NCBI GenBank assembly: GCA_015063895.1
Contig: SVTG01000006.1
Coordinates: 1 to 64,000, forward strand
Length of the DNA stretch: 64,000 bases
DNA from: Oscillospiraceae bacterium
GTDB lineage: Bacteria; Bacillota; Clostridia; Oscillospirales; CAG-272
Reading direction: 5' to 3'
The notes beneath the pieces were generated by a model, which saw only the letters and a list, made by a program, of their open reading frames with translations, ran no database searches and had not been told where the DNA came from. Position numbers and translations under genes: made by a program. This document shows, piece by piece, positions 1-8,978 of the stretch; position 1 is the first letter of the stretch, and each line of letters starts with the position of its first letter.

Positions 1-850
1 TGTGCGTGCCGAATTCAAGGCCGCGCATATCCCACAGGTGAGAGAAGTAGTGCTCACCGCCGCCGCCGGGACGGGAGCAGCCGGCATAGTCCATTGCCAT
101 ACCTGCGTCGACAAGGCCCTTGAATACCGTGGCAATGGCATCTGCGTCACGGGTGGCAACGCCGGGGGCGGCAGCCACGCAGGCCTCGCGTACACCTCTG
201 GTGTAGGCGGCAACGTCCTCGCAATAATATTCGCCGTTGATCAGGTGGGAAATGCGCCATTCGCAAACGCTGACGTACTTGGCCAGCATATCGCCAAGAC
301 CTGCCTTGGCCATGTGCGCGGGGGCTGCCTTCAGCACGTCGGTGTCGCCCATGATCACGTCGGGGGATTTGGAGTTCAGCGTTACCTTTACACCGTCGCG
401 CACCACTGAGCTGTTACCGGAGGCATAGCCGTCCATGTAGGCGGCGGAGGCAACGATGATATAGGTGCGGTTCGTCAACGCGGCCAGCAGCTTGCTCAGG
501 TCGTTGATCACGCCCGAGCCAAAGGCAATGATGATATCGCACTTGGCGTCAAAATGCATAAACAGCGACCCCACCGCCCGTTCGTCGGGCTCAAGGCGCC
601 TGTCGGGGAATACGTGCTTGGCAGTGGGAATGCCGGCTGCCTCCAGCACCTTGACGATACGCTCACCGCCAATGGGGTAGGTGTTGACGTCGGCAATGAC
701 AAAGGCGCGGGTGGCGCCGTACTTTTTGACCAGCGCAGGCAGATCGTCAATGGCGCCGGCCTTGATATAGGTTTCCTTAACAGCTGAGGTGTGCAGCTTG
801 CCGCATACGGGGCAGATGCCACCGGGCACAAATTGATACGTGGTATTCAT
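1..850 (-). CDS. egsA: sn-glycerol-1-phosphate dehydrogenase (3' end outside window)
   Basis: This is the first 283 codons of an iron-containing-alcohol-dehydrogenase-superfamily protein that matches the G1PDH/AraM group. Those enzymes reduce dihydroxyacetone phosphate to sn-glycerol 1-phosphate in the cytoplasm. Visible motifs are a nucleotide-binding FGSGVINDLSK, the substrate and metal region YMDGYASGNSS, and GGGGEHYFSH near the window edge, whose His residues are likely metal ligands. The N-terminus carries CPVCGK, an unusual addition. The ATG follows GAGAGG and lies behind a good minus-strand promoter. The gene is transcribed away from infC. In Bacillus subtilis the homologue AraM makes glycerol-1-phosphate for archaeal-type prenyl ether lipid. 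A glycerol dehydrogenase of the same superfamily is a less likely alternative. Confidence 0.85.
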   Translation of the reverse strand, partial: MNTTYQFVPGGICPVCGKLHTSAVKETYIKAGAIDDLPALVKKYGATRAFVIADVNTYPIGGERIVKVLEAAGIPTAKHVFPDRRLEPDERAVGSLFMHFDAKCDIIIAFGSGVINDLSKLLAALTNRTYIIVASAAYMDGYASGNSSVVRDGVKVTLNSKSPDVIMGDTDVLKAAPAHMAKAGLGDMLAKYVSVCEWRISHLINGEYYCEDVAAYTRGVREACVAAAPGVATRDADAIATVFKGLVDAGMAMDYAGCSRPGGGGEHYFSHLWDMRGLEFGTH

Positions 851-894
851 AGCAATTCCTCTCACAGTATAATGTAACGCTGACATTATAGCAC

Positions 895-923
895 ATATTA
901 AAATTTGATGCAACCCCCGACGG
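895..923 (-). promoter_or_regulatory. sigma-A promoter for egsA
   Basis: On the minus strand, TTGCAT (918-923) and TATAAT (895-900) are separated by 17 bp, upstream of the egsA ATG at 850. It diverges from the infC promoter. Confidence 0.7.
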
Positions 924-978
924 TAAAAAAAGCATTTAAAAAGGTAAAAAGCCTCTCAAAATTTTTTTCAAAAAGCAC

Positions 979-1007
979 TTGACAAACATATCCCCCCGTG
1001 CTATAAT
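979..1007 (+). promoter_or_regulatory. consensus sigma-A promoter for infC-rpmI-rplT
   Basis: TTGACA (979-984) and TATAAT (1002-1007) are both perfect consensus with exactly 17 bp between them. Transcription should start near 1014 and leave a leader of about 155 nt before infC. Confidence 0.92.
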
Positions 1008-1013
1008 ATCAAG

Positions 1014-1168
1014 GCAAAGAAGCAGAGCGTGCCGCGTTCTCACCTTGCCGCCACCGAGCGCGCCGGGTTGATAGGTTCACCCCCTTGGGTGTATTTTGTC
1101 GTGCGGAGCTTTGCTTTGCGCGATTTTTTATTTCGCCGGGCCACTCCCGGAAATGGAGGTAACTTCCT
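1014..1168 (+). promoter_or_regulatory. infC operon leader with an intrinsic attenuator
   Basis: The leader contains a 9-bp hairpin (1101-1109 with 1113-1121, UUU loop, several G-U pairs) followed by a T-rich run (1124-1133), i.e. a terminator before infC. A second hairpin, CCGGG/CCCGG, sits just before the ribosome binding site GGAGGT (1155-1160). In Bacillus and relatives this operon is repressed by ribosomal protein L20 through premature termination in its leader. L20 control here is inference; the attenuator hairpin is visible directly. Confidence 0.65.
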
Positions 1169-1699
1169 ATTAGCGCTTCAAAAGATTTGCTCATTAACGA
1201 AGAGATCAAAGAAAAAGAAGTTCGCGTGATCGGTGATGACGGTGAAACGCTCGGCATGATGTCGGGTAATGCCGCATTGAAGATCGCTTATGACCGCGGC
1301 CTTGACCTCGTGCTGATCGCACCCCAGGCCACACCCCCCGTTTGCCGCATTATGGATTACGGCAAATACCGCTTTGACCGCGAGAAGAAGGAAAAGGAAG
1401 CCAAAAAGAAGCAGCAGGTGGTTGAGCTGAAGGAAGTGCAGCTTTCCTGCCGTATCGACGTGCACGATTTCGAAACCAAGGCACGCAACGCCGTGCGCTT
1501 TCTCAGTGCCGGCAATAAGGTGCGCGTGGTCGTGCGCTTCAAGGGCCGCGAAATGACGCACCAGGAGCTTGGTCGCGACGTGCTTGCCCGTTTTGAGGAG
1601 GCTGTTTCCTCGGTTGGCACCGTAGAGAAGAAGCCCGTGCTTGACGGCCGAATCCTGAGCATGGTCGTTGTGCCCTTAAAGCCCGACGCCAAAAAGTAA
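1169..1699 (+). CDS. infC: translation initiation factor IF-3, starting at ATT
   Basis: IF-3 binds the 30S subunit, keeps it apart from 50S and proofreads the start codon. I place the start at ATT (1169), giving the N-terminal sequence ISASKDLLINEEIKEKEV, because GGAGGT ends 8 nt upstream and there is no in-frame ATG or GTG at the right place. The downstream TTG at 1187 would cut off the conserved N-terminus. An AUU start is the known autoregulatory device of infC in Escherichia coli and Bacillus, since IF-3 discriminates against its own start codon. The 176-residue length is normal: an N-terminal domain, the basic linker EKKEKEAKKKQQ, and a C-terminal domain ending in KPDAKK. It is first in the operon with rpmI and rplT. 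Confidence 0.95.
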   Translation: MSASKDLLINEEIKEKEVRVIGDDGETLGMMSGNAALKIAYDRGLDLVLIAPQATPPVCRIMDYGKYRFDREKKEKEAKKKQQVVELKEVQLSCRIDVHDFETKARNAVRFLSAGNKVRVVVRFKGREMTHQELGRDVLARFEEAVSSVGTVEKKPVLDGRILSMVVVPLKPDAKK

Positions 1700-1757
1700 G
1701 TCACCCCGCGGCAGGTGCCGCTATTCATAAAGAACACGATAAAAAGGAGTAAATAAA

Positions 1758-1952
1758 ATGGGAAAAATCAAAACGCATAAGGCTTCGGCCAAAAGATTTT
1801 CCGTAACCGGTACCGGCAAGGTAAAGATCAACCACTGCCATCACCGCCACAACCTTGGCCTGAAGGATGCAAAGCGCAAGAGACATCTTCGTTCTTCCGC
1901 AATCCTCAGCCCCGCTATGACCGCAACCGCGCGTCAGCTCATTCAGAAATAA
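1758..1952 (+). CDS. rpmI: 50S ribosomal protein L35 (bL35)
   Basis: This 64-residue basic protein begins MGKIKTHKASAKRFSVTG and contains the HRHNLGLKDAKRKRHLR segment typical of bL35, a structural component of the large subunit. The ATG follows AAAAAGGAG. It lies between infC and rplT in the conserved order, 58 bp after infC and 20 bp before rplT, so it should share their leader-controlled transcript. Confidence 0.97.
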   Translation: MGKIKTHKASAKRFSVTGTGKVKINHCHHRHNLGLKDAKRKRHLRSSAILSPAMTATARQLIQK

Positions 1953-1972
1953 GATAAACGGAGGATCGAAAA

Positions 1973-2326
1973 ATGGCAAGAGTTAAGGGCGCGATGATGA
2001 CGCGCAAGAGAAGAAATAAGGTATTGAAGGCTGCTAAGGGCTACTGGGGTGCAAAATCCAAGCACTTCAAGATGGCAAAAGAGCAGGTTATGAAGAGCGG
2101 CAACTATGCATTCGCAGGCCGCAAGATGAAGAAGAGAGATTTCCGTAGCCTTTGGATCACGCGTATCTCTGCTGAGGCAAAGGTGAACGGTATGAACTAC
2201 TCCACCATGATGCACGGCCTGAAGAAGGCAGGTATCGACCTCAACCGCAAGATGCTCGCTGAGCTGGCCGTAAGCGACAAGCAGGCATTCGCCGCACTCG
2301 CAGCACAGGCAAAGGCAGCACTTTAA
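1973..2326 (+). CDS. rplT: 50S ribosomal protein L20 (bL20)
   Basis: This 117-residue protein starts [19 protein letters not shown] and has the long basic N-terminal helix and the [18 protein letters not shown] segment of bL20. It binds 23S rRNA early in 50S assembly. In related bacteria it also represses its own operon, which fits the attenuator found upstream of infC. The ribosome binding site is CGGAGG. A strong terminator follows 4 bp after the stop codon. Confidence 0.97.
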   Translation: MARVKGAMMTRKRRNKVLKAAKGYWGAKSKHFKMAKEQVMKSGNYAFAGRKMKKRDFRSLWITRISAEAKVNGMNYSTMMHGLKKAGIDLNRKMLAELAVSDKQAFAALAAQAKAAL

Positions 2327-2330
2327 GAGT

Positions 2331-2359
2331 AAAAAACCCGGTTACGCGCCGGGTTTTTT
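2331..2359 (+). terminator. intrinsic terminator of the infC operon
   Basis: AAAAAACCCGG (2331-2341) pairs with CCGGGTTTTTT (2349-2359) across a 7-nt loop, immediately after rplT. Confidence 0.92.
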
Positions 2360-2427
2360 CCTGTTTTATGGCCCCGTTTCCCGTGGGGCAAACCGAAGGA
2401 TTTTCAGGCAAAACGGAGGGCAATGGT

Positions 2428-3273
2428 ATGCAAAAACCGCAAGAAACGATCACCTCAAGGCAAAATTCGCTCATCACCCTGACCGCCAAGCTTTCGCAGA
2501 GAAAGCATCGCGAGGCTGAGGGGCTTTTCCGCTTTGACGGTAAGAAGCTTTTTCTTGAGGCGCTGACAGCCGATCTTCCGCTGTATGCGGTGCTGCTGCG
2601 CGAGAGCGCCGTGGCGTCGATCTTAGCGGCGGCCGAGGGCTTTTCGCTGCCGCGCGATACGCGCGTTGCGGTATTGCCCGATGCGCTTTTTGACAAGCTT
2701 TCCGAAGAAAAATCACCCGAGGGCGTGATTTGTATTGCCAAACGTCTTGACAAAATCCATAAAATTGCTACAATAGATAAATGGTGCGCCGAAAACGGCG
2801 GGCTTTCCGGTGCGCGTGTGCTCTTTCTTGAAAGTGTGCGCGATCCCGGGAATCTCGGCACCATTATCCGCTCGGCCAGGGCCTTTGGCGTGCACCTTTT
2901 GGTGCTTTCCGAGGACTGCGCCGATATTTACAATCCTCGCGTGCTGCGTGCCGCAATGGGTACGCTCTTTCACCAGAACGTGCTGATCTGCCCCGATTTT
3001 TTGGCGGCACTTCGTACGTACGGCAAGCACGCACGCGTGTTTGCCGCCACCCTTGACGAGCGTGCGGTGCGCTTAGGCGAGGTCGCGCTCCTGTCGGGTG
3101 ATGCGGTGCTCGTCGGTAATGAGGGGCACGGCCTCTCGGCTGCGGCTGTGGCCGCGGCGACCGACACGGTCTTTATTCCGATGGAAGCGGGTGTGGAATC
3201 CTTAAATGCGGGCATTGCCGCATCGGTTCTGCTCTGGGAGCTATACCGCGCAGGAGGCAGTCATGGCGCATGA
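2428..3273 (+). CDS. TrmH/SpoU-family RNA 2'-O-ribose methyltransferase
   Basis: This 281-residue protein should methylate a ribose 2'-OH in rRNA or tRNA using S-adenosylmethionine. It has an N-terminal L30-like substrate-binding region (about residues 7-105) and a C-terminal SPOUT knot domain. The three SpoU motifs are visible: DPGNLGTIIRSARAFG (139-154), a NEGHGL segment, and ESLNAGIAASVLL near the end. I chose the ATG at 2428 because ACGGAGGG lies 7 nt upstream; the open frame runs further upstream without a ribosome binding site. It overlaps dprA by 11 bp. The exact RNA target (RlmB-type or another) cannot be told from sequence. Confidence 0.88.
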   Translation: MQKPQETITSRQNSLITLTAKLSQRKHREAEGLFRFDGKKLFLEALTADLPLYAVLLRESAVASILAAAEGFSLPRDTRVAVLPDALFDKLSEEKSPEGVICIAKRLDKIHKIATIDKWCAENGGLSGARVLFLESVRDPGNLGTIIRSARAFGVHLLVLSEDCADIYNPRVLRAAMGTLFHQNVLICPDFLAALRTYGKHARVFAATLDERAVRLGEVALLSGDAVLVGNEGHGLSAAAVAAATDTVFIPMEAGVESLNAGIAASVLLWELYRAGGSHGA

Positions 3274-4567
3274 TCATACCGCGAGCTGGGTGGCACTTGC
3301 CGAGGCACTGGGGCCGCGCAGCGCGCATCTGCTCCCCTTGCTGGCACGCTTCGGCACACCCGACGCGATCTTTGCCGCCGATGAGGCACAGATCCTTGAG
3401 GCTTGCCCTACGGTAAAGCCCTCCGTGCTGCGCTTGCTTTGCAGCACACCGCCGCACGGCCGTGCCGTGGAAATCATCAAGTATTGCACCCGTCACGGCG
3501 TGAAGATCCTCTGCCTTGACGACGCTGCATACCCCGCCCCCTTGAAGGCGATCGCCGCGCCGCCGGCGGTCCTGTACGTTCTTGGCAAGCTGCCCTCCTT
3601 TGGCGTGACGCCCGCTGTCGGCGTGGTCGGTGCGCGCCATCTTGACGCATACGGCGCACGTATGGCGTATAAACTATCCTTTGAGATGGGTGCCGCAGGC
3701 GCCGCTATCGTCAGCGGTCTTGCCGAGGGTATTGACGGCATTGCTGCCGCCGCAGCCCTGGAGGCGGGTGCGCTTACCGTGGCCGTGCTTGGTGCGGGCA
3801 TTGACCGCGTGTATCCCAAATGCCACAAGCGTCTGTTCTCGGAGGTCGCGGAGTTTGGTGCGATCGTGACCGAATTTTCACCGGGTACGCCCCCGAATGC
3901 ATGGCATTTTCCCATGCGTAACCGCATTATCAGCGCGCTCTGTGACGCGCTTGTCGTTGTGCAAGCGGGAGAGAACAGTGGCTCACTGATCACCGCCCGT
4001 TATGCACTTTTGCAGGGCAAGGCGTTGTTTGCCGTTCCCGGCAACGCCGATTCGCCACTCTCGGTCGGCACCAATCGCTTGCTGCGCGCAGGTGCGTTGC
4101 TTTGCACCTGTACGGAGGACGTGCTGTCGCATTTTCATTTCTTATATCCCACATTGAAGCCTGCCGCTTTGCCCGCCGAGACCTGTCAGTACAGCGCACT
4201 GCTACCTGAGGTCCTGCGTGCACACGGCATTGCCGCCCCGTCAACCGAGGGTGAGGCAAAGAGTAAGAGCAAACGCCGCAGCCGAAAAGAGGACACGGCC
4301 CCCGAGGCGGTGTCTGCTCCCGAGGAGGCGGAGGCCGCCGATGAGACCGACGCGGCACAGGTGCCTCCCGAGGTGTTGGCTGAGGCGCTGAACTCGCTTT
4401 CCGCCGAGGAGCGCGCTCTTTACGATCGCTTGCCGGATGGCCCCTTTACCGTTGACGTGCTGGTGAGTGCGGGGGCAAGCGTTGCTGCGGCCGTCGGTGC
4501 CATGACGCTGTTTGAGATCCTTGGGCTTGTGAGAACGGGCGTCGGTGGCACGTATGTGAAGCTGTAA
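3263..4567 (+). CDS. dprA: DNA-processing protein DprA/Smf
   Basis: DprA binds incoming single-stranded DNA and loads RecA during transformation; many non-competent bacteria keep it. The Rossmann-like core shows GVVGARHLDAYG, IVSGLAEGIDGIAA, the MRNRIISAL motif and GSLITARYALLQGK. A lysine/arginine-rich and acidic linker (about residues 330-375) leads to a C-terminal winged-helix domain. The ATG at 3263 is supported by AGGAGG at 3252-3257, inside the end of the methyltransferase gene. The dprA-topA-trmFO order is standard in Bacillota. Length is 434 residues, slightly long because of the charged linker. Confidence 0.95.
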   Translation: MAHDHTASWVALAEALGPRSAHLLPLLARFGTPDAIFAADEAQILEACPTVKPSVLRLLCSTPPHGRAVEIIKYCTRHGVKILCLDDAAYPAPLKAIAAPPAVLYVLGKLPSFGVTPAVGVVGARHLDAYGARMAYKLSFEMGAAGAAIVSGLAEGIDGIAAAAALEAGALTVAVLGAGIDRVYPKCHKRLFSEVAEFGAIVTEFSPGTPPNAWHFPMRNRIISALCDALVVVQAGENSGSLITARYALLQGKALFAVPGNADSPLSVGTNRLLRAGALLCTCTEDVLSHFHFLYPTLKPAALPAETCQYSALLPEVLRAHGIAAPSTEGEAKSKSKRRSRKEDTAPEAVSAPEEAEAADETDAAQVPPEVLAEALNSLSAEERALYDRLPDGPFTVDVLVSAGASVAAAVGAMTLFEILGLVRTGVGGTYVKL

Positions 4568-4588
4568 TCTATTTGAAAGGAAATATAC

Positions 4589-6892
4589 ATGGCAAATCTC
4601 GTTATCGTGGAGTCGCCCTCCAAGGCGGCTGCCATCAAAAAGTATCTTGGCTCTAACTACAAGGTTGTGGCCTCCAAGGGCCACGTGCGTGACCTGCCCA
4701 AAAGCACCTTAAGCGTTGACATTGAAAACGGCTTTGAGGCACATTATATCAACATTCGCGGCAAGGGAGATCTCATCAAGGATATTCGTCGCGAGGCAAA
4801 GGCCGCCAAAAAGGTCTTCCTTGCCCCCGACCCTGACCGCGAGGGTGAGGCTATTGCATGGCACCTTGCCATTGCCCTGGGGCTTGACCCCGCCAAGACC
4901 CTGCGCGTGACCTTCAACGAAATCACGCCCGACGTGGTACGCAGCGCCATCAAGTCGCCCCGTGCCATTGATATGAATTTGGTAAACGCACAGCAAACGC
5001 GTCGCATCTGGGACCGCGTGGTTGGCTATAAGCTTTCTCCCTATCTCTGGAAATCGGTGAAGAACGGCCTGTCGGCAGGTCGCGTGCAGTCGGTTGCTTC
5101 GCGCATTATCGTAGACCGTGAGGAGGAGATCCGCGCCTTTGAGCCCGAGGAATACTGGACGATCGACGCGTCGCTCAACGTGGCCGATCGCCCCTTCAGC
5201 GTGCGTTTTTACGGCAATATTGACGGTAAGATCAAGCTCGGGGACGAGGCAGGCGCCAAATTCGTGGTAGACGCCGTACGAGGCAAGGCGTTTGAGGTGA
5301 AGAGCATCAAGCGCGCCACCCGTCAGAAGCTGCCGGCTCCGCCCTTTACCACCTCCACGATGCAGCAGGAGGCCTCCCGTAAGCTCGGCTTCCAGTCACA
5401 GCGTATTATGCGTGTGGCGCAGGAGCTTTACGAGGGCGTGAACGTCGGCACCGAAAACGGCGGCGTGCAGGGCCTTATCACCTATATGCGTACCGACTCG
5501 CTGCGCGTATCGGTCGATGCACAAAACGCAGCCCGTGAGCTGATCAGCAGCAAATACGGTGAGCAGTATTGCCCCAAGGCACCGCGCACCTATAAGGCCA
5601 AGGCAGGTGCACAGGACGCACACGAGGCCATTCGCCCCGCAAACGTGGCACTTGACCCCGCTACGGTGCATAAATATCTGACGCCCGATCAGTACCGCCT
5701 GTATAAGCTGATCTGGGAGCGCTTTGTCGCCAGCCAGATGGAAAACGCGACTCTGAATACCCAAACGCTGGAGCTTGTCTGTGCGGGTTACACCTTCCGC
5801 ACCAGCGGCTACAGCGTGGCATTCCCCGGTTATATGGCCGTATATGAGGAGAGTGAGGACGAGCAGCCCGATACTGCCGATGCACACGGTGAGCAGCGCG
5901 ATCTGCGCCTGCCTGACCTTGCGGAGGGGCAAATGCTGGAGGCAAGCAGCGTCGTGCCGCAGCGTCACTTTACCGAGCCGCCCGCACGCTATACCGAGGC
6001 GTCGCTCATTAAGTTCCTTGATGAAAAGGGCATCGGCCGTCCCAGCACCTATAACACCATTATCACCACCATTGTGTCGCGTAATTACGTCACGCGCGAC
6101 GGCAAATCGCTGGTGCCTACGCCCTTGGGTGAGGTCACCACACAGCTGATGAAGAAAAATTTCCCCGATATCGTTGACTATGCCTTTACCGCACAAATGG
6201 AAACCGAGCTTGACGAGATCGAGGAGGGCAATGCCGAGATGGTGGCCGTGCTTGATAAATTCTGGCAGGGCTTCTCTCGCGAGCTTGAAAGCGCCGAGGT
6301 CACGATCGGCACGGGCGATTTCCGCTTGCCCGTAGAGCAGACCGATATCATCTGCGATAAGTGCGGTGCCAAGATGGTCGTCAAAAACGGCAGATACGGC
6401 AAGTTTGCCGCTTGCCCCAATTATCCTACCTGCAAAAACACCAAGCCCTTAGAGAGCGAAAAGCCCGCAGAGCCCGTTGTCGCGGTAGAAAAAGCAGAGA
6501 AAAAGGCACCCGTTGTGGCAGATTTCAAGTGCGAGCTCTGCGGCGGCGATATGGTGCAGCGCACGGGTCGCTTCGGCAGCTTCTTTGCCTGTGCCAATTA
6601 TCCTACCTGTACCTTTACCAAGCAAAAGACCAAGGAGCTTGACGTGCCTTGCCCCAAGTGCGGCGCAAGGGTGCTGATCAAGACCGGTCGCAATAAAACT
6701 GTATTTTACAGCTGTGAGCGCTATCCCGATTGCGATTTTTCCTCTTGGGATATGCCCACCGCCGAATCCTGCCCCGACTGCGGCAAGCTTTTGTTCCGCA
6801 AAAAAGGTAAGGCGCTGCTCGTTTGTCACGATAAGGCCTGCGGCTATCGCTGCGAGGTAGAGGAGAGCGCTGCCGCGGAGAAGGGCGAATGA
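4589..6892 (+). CDS. topA: DNA topoisomerase I (type IA)
   Basis: This 767-residue enzyme relaxes negative supercoils by transient cleavage of one strand. The N-terminal TOPRIM domain shows VESPSKAAAIKKYLG and DPDREGEAIAWHL. The catalytic tyrosine is in LITYMRTDSLRVS. The C-terminal tail has four Cys-rich zinc-ribbon modules; two begin CDKCGAKM and CELCGGDM with closing YPTC, the third begins CPKCGARV and closes YPDC, and the last begins CPDCGKLL. It starts 21 bp after dprA and its stop overlaps the trmFO start (ATGA), so the two are translationally coupled. Confidence 0.97.
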   Translation: MANLVIVESPSKAAAIKKYLGSNYKVVASKGHVRDLPKSTLSVDIENGFEAHYINIRGKGDLIKDIRREAKAAKKVFLAPDPDREGEAIAWHLAIALGLDPAKTLRVTFNEITPDVVRSAIKSPRAIDMNLVNAQQTRRIWDRVVGYKLSPYLWKSVKNGLSAGRVQSVASRIIVDREEEIRAFEPEEYWTIDASLNVADRPFSVRFYGNIDGKIKLGDEAGAKFVVDAVRGKAFEVKSIKRATRQKLPAPPFTTSTMQQEASRKLGFQSQRIMRVAQELYEGVNVGTENGGVQGLITYMRTDSLRVSVDAQNAARELISSKYGEQYCPKAPRTYKAKAGAQDAHEAIRPANVALDPATVHKYLTPDQYRLYKLIWERFVASQMENATLNTQTLELVCAGYTFRTSGYSVAFPGYMAVYEESEDEQPDTADAHGEQRDLRLPDLAEGQMLEASSVVPQRHFTEPPARYTEASLIKFLDEKGIGRPSTYNTIITTIVSRNYVTRDGKSLVPTPLGEVTTQLMKKNFPDIVDYAFTAQMETELDEIEEGNAEMVAVLDKFWQGFSRELESAEVTIGTGDFRLPVEQTDIICDKCGAKMVVKNGRYGKFAACPNYPTCKNTKPLESEKPAEPVVAVEKAEKKAPVVADFKCELCGGDMVQRTGRFGSFFACANYPTCTFTKQKTKELDVPCPKCGARVLIKTGRNKTVFYSCERYPDCDFSSWDMPTAESCPDCGKLLFRKKGKALLVCHDKACGYRCEVEESAAAEKGE

Positions 6893-8214
6893 GCGCTGAT
6901 TTCGTACGCGTGCTGGGCGCGGGTCTTGCCGGCTGTGAGGCCGCCTGGCAGCTGGCCGAGCGCGGTGTTGCCGTGCGTCTTGCCGAGATGAAGCCTAACA
7001 AAAAGACCCCCGCGCATCACGAGAATGGCTTTGCCGAGCTCTGTTGCTCAAACTCCCTGCGCTCCGACGCGCTTTCCAATGCCGTCGGACTCCTGAAGGA
7101 GGAAATGCGTCGCGTGGGCTCTTTGGTGATGGAGGCCGCCGATCAAACGCGTGTGCCCGCAGGCTCGGCGCTTGCCGTTGATCGCACGCTTTTTTCGGAA
7201 TATATCACGACGCGTATCAAAAATCACCCCCTCATTACCGTGGAGGAGACCGAGATCACAGCCCTGCCCGACGATGCCCCCACCGTGGTAGCAACGGGCC
7301 CCCTTACCACCGATGCGCTGGCCGCCGATATCGTGCGCCTGACGGGTCAAAGCGGCCTTAACTTTTTTGATGCCGTTGCGCCCATCGTTGATTTTGCAAG
7401 CATTGATATGGACGTGGCGTTTTTCGCCTCGCGCTATGATAAGGGCGATGCCGATTATATCAACTGCCCGATGACCAAGGCGCAGTACGACGTCTTTTAC
7501 GAGGCGCTGATCAGCGCCCGTGAGGCAGAGCTGAAGGATTTTGATAAAAGGGAATTGAAGGTTTTTGAGGGGTGTATGCCTGTTGAGGTCATGGCCCGTC
7601 GCGGCTACGACACGTTGCGCTACGGTCCCTTGAAGCCCGTCGGGCTGATCGATCCGCGCGTCGGTCACGAATATTTTGCCGTGGTGCAGCTGCGTAAGGA
7701 AAACAAAGAGGGCACGATGTATAACCTCGTCGGCTTCCAAACGCACCTTACCTTTCCTGAGCAAAAGCGCGTGTTTTCCCTGATACCGGGGCTTGAAAAC
7801 GCTACCTTTTTGCGCTATGGCGTCATGCACCGCAACACGTATCTTTCCTCCCCCGGGTTTCTTGCCGACACTTACGCTACAAAAGAAAATCCCGCACTCT
7901 TTTTTGCGGGGCAGATGACGGGCGTTGAGGGATATATCGAGTCGGCAGGCTCAGGACTGGTGGCAGGCATCAATGCCGCACGCTTCGCGCGCAATATGCC
8001 GACGATCACGCTGCCGCGTCACACCATGCTGGGCGCTATGGCCGCCTACGTGGCGGAGGGCGGCATCGGCGATTTTGTGCCGATGAACGCCAACTTCGGC
8101 CTGGTAGAGCGCCTTGCCCAAAAGGTGCGCGGCGGCAAAGCAAAGCGTAATGAGGCACTTTCTCAGCGTGCCCTTGACGCCCTTGATGCCGTTCTTTCCG
8201 ATTTGAAGGCATAA
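6889..8214 (+). CDS. trmFO: methylenetetrahydrofolate-tRNA-(uracil-5-)-methyltransferase TrmFO
   Basis: TrmFO makes 5-methyluridine at position 54 of tRNA using methylenetetrahydrofolate and FAD. The N-terminus has the FAD-binding VLGAGLAGCEAAWQLAERG. Other typical family segments are ELCCSNSLRSD, YINCPMTKAQYDVFYEAL, and FFAGQMTGVEGYIESAGSG near the C-terminus. At 441 residues it has the usual length. It overlaps topA by 4 bp. It is followed after 42 bp by rnc. Confidence 0.96.
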   Translation: MSADFVRVLGAGLAGCEAAWQLAERGVAVRLAEMKPNKKTPAHHENGFAELCCSNSLRSDALSNAVGLLKEEMRRVGSLVMEAADQTRVPAGSALAVDRTLFSEYITTRIKNHPLITVEETEITALPDDAPTVVATGPLTTDALAADIVRLTGQSGLNFFDAVAPIVDFASIDMDVAFFASRYDKGDADYINCPMTKAQYDVFYEALISAREAELKDFDKRELKVFEGCMPVEVMARRGYDTLRYGPLKPVGLIDPRVGHEYFAVVQLRKENKEGTMYNLVGFQTHLTFPEQKRVFSLIPGLENATFLRYGVMHRNTYLSSPGFLADTYATKENPALFFAGQMTGVEGYIESAGSGLVAGINAARFARNMPTITLPRHTMLGAMAAYVAEGGIGDFVPMNANFGLVERLAQKVRGGKAKRNEALSQRALDALDAVLSDLKA

Positions 8215-8256
8215 CGGTATTCAAAATTATAAATTTGTAACAAAGGAGGTGCTGTG

Positions 8257-8961
8257 ATGGCACGCGATATCAAGGAGCTGGAAGCACGCATTGGCTATAC
8301 CTTCGGGGATAGTGCGCTTTTGCTGCGCGCGCTGACGCACACCTCGTACGTGAATGAGCAAAAGGGCGGGCGCATCGCTTCTAACGAGCGCCTTGAATTT
8401 CTTGGTGACAGCGTGCTGTCGCTGGTGGTTTGCAGCTATCTTTTTGAGGCATACCCCACGTTGCCCGAGGGACGCCTCACGGTGCTGCGTAAAAACGTGG
8501 TCTGCCAAAAGGCCTTGGCCGATTATGCGACCGAGATCGGTCTTGGTGCGTATTTATTGCTTGGCCGCGGTGAAGAAAAAGACGGCCGCGAAAAGCCAAA
8601 GCTCTTAGAGGACGCCTTTGAGGCGCTGTTGGGCGCTATGTATCTTGACTGTGGGTCGCTTGAACGCGTTTCCCGCTTCGTGCTGCCCTTCGTCAAGGGC
8701 GAGCTTGCCAAAAACGAGCGCGAGCTGCAGCCGCTTGAGGATTATAAAACGCTTTTGCAGCAATACGTGCAGCAGATGCCGGGTGAGGAGCTGCGTTACG
8801 AAACCATTCTCGCAGAAGGTCCCGATAACGCCAAAACCTTCACCGTTCGGGTACTAATTAACTCAAATGACTTCGGCACAGGTGTCGGCTCCTCTAAAAA
8901 AGAGGCCGAGCAACGCGCCGCCGCCGAGGCCCTGAAGCGCTATCTGCCCGCCAAGGATTGA
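8257..8961 (+). CDS. rnc: ribonuclease III
   Basis: RNase III cuts double-stranded RNA in rRNA precursors and mRNAs. The catalytic domain has NERLEFLGDSVLS (residues 43-55) and LEDAFEALLGAMYLD, which supply the acidic metal ligands. A double-stranded-RNA-binding domain forms the C-terminus from about residue 160, with the closing segment SSKKEAEQRAAAEAL. I chose the ATG at 8257 (6 nt after AAAGGAGGT) over the overlapping GTG at 8254. The gene usually sits next to smc; here a repeat block and a three-gene operon separate them. A strong terminator follows. Confidence 0.96.
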   Translation: MARDIKELEARIGYTFGDSALLLRALTHTSYVNEQKGGRIASNERLEFLGDSVLSLVVCSYLFEAYPTLPEGRLTVLRKNVVCQKALADYATEIGLGAYLLLGRGEEKDGREKPKLLEDAFEALLGAMYLDCGSLERVSRFVLPFVKGELAKNERELQPLEDYKTLLQQYVQQMPGEELRYETILAEGPDNAKTFTVRVLINSNDFGTGVGSSKKEAEQRAAAEALKRYLPAKD

Positions 8962-8978
8962 TGCTTCTCAAGCATAGA

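Noticed and set aside
5396..6196. Long antisense frames opposite topA, smc, the PHP protein, glnS and gltX
   Set aside because: They are codon-bias shadows of well-supported genes, with no ribosome binding sites or family motifs.
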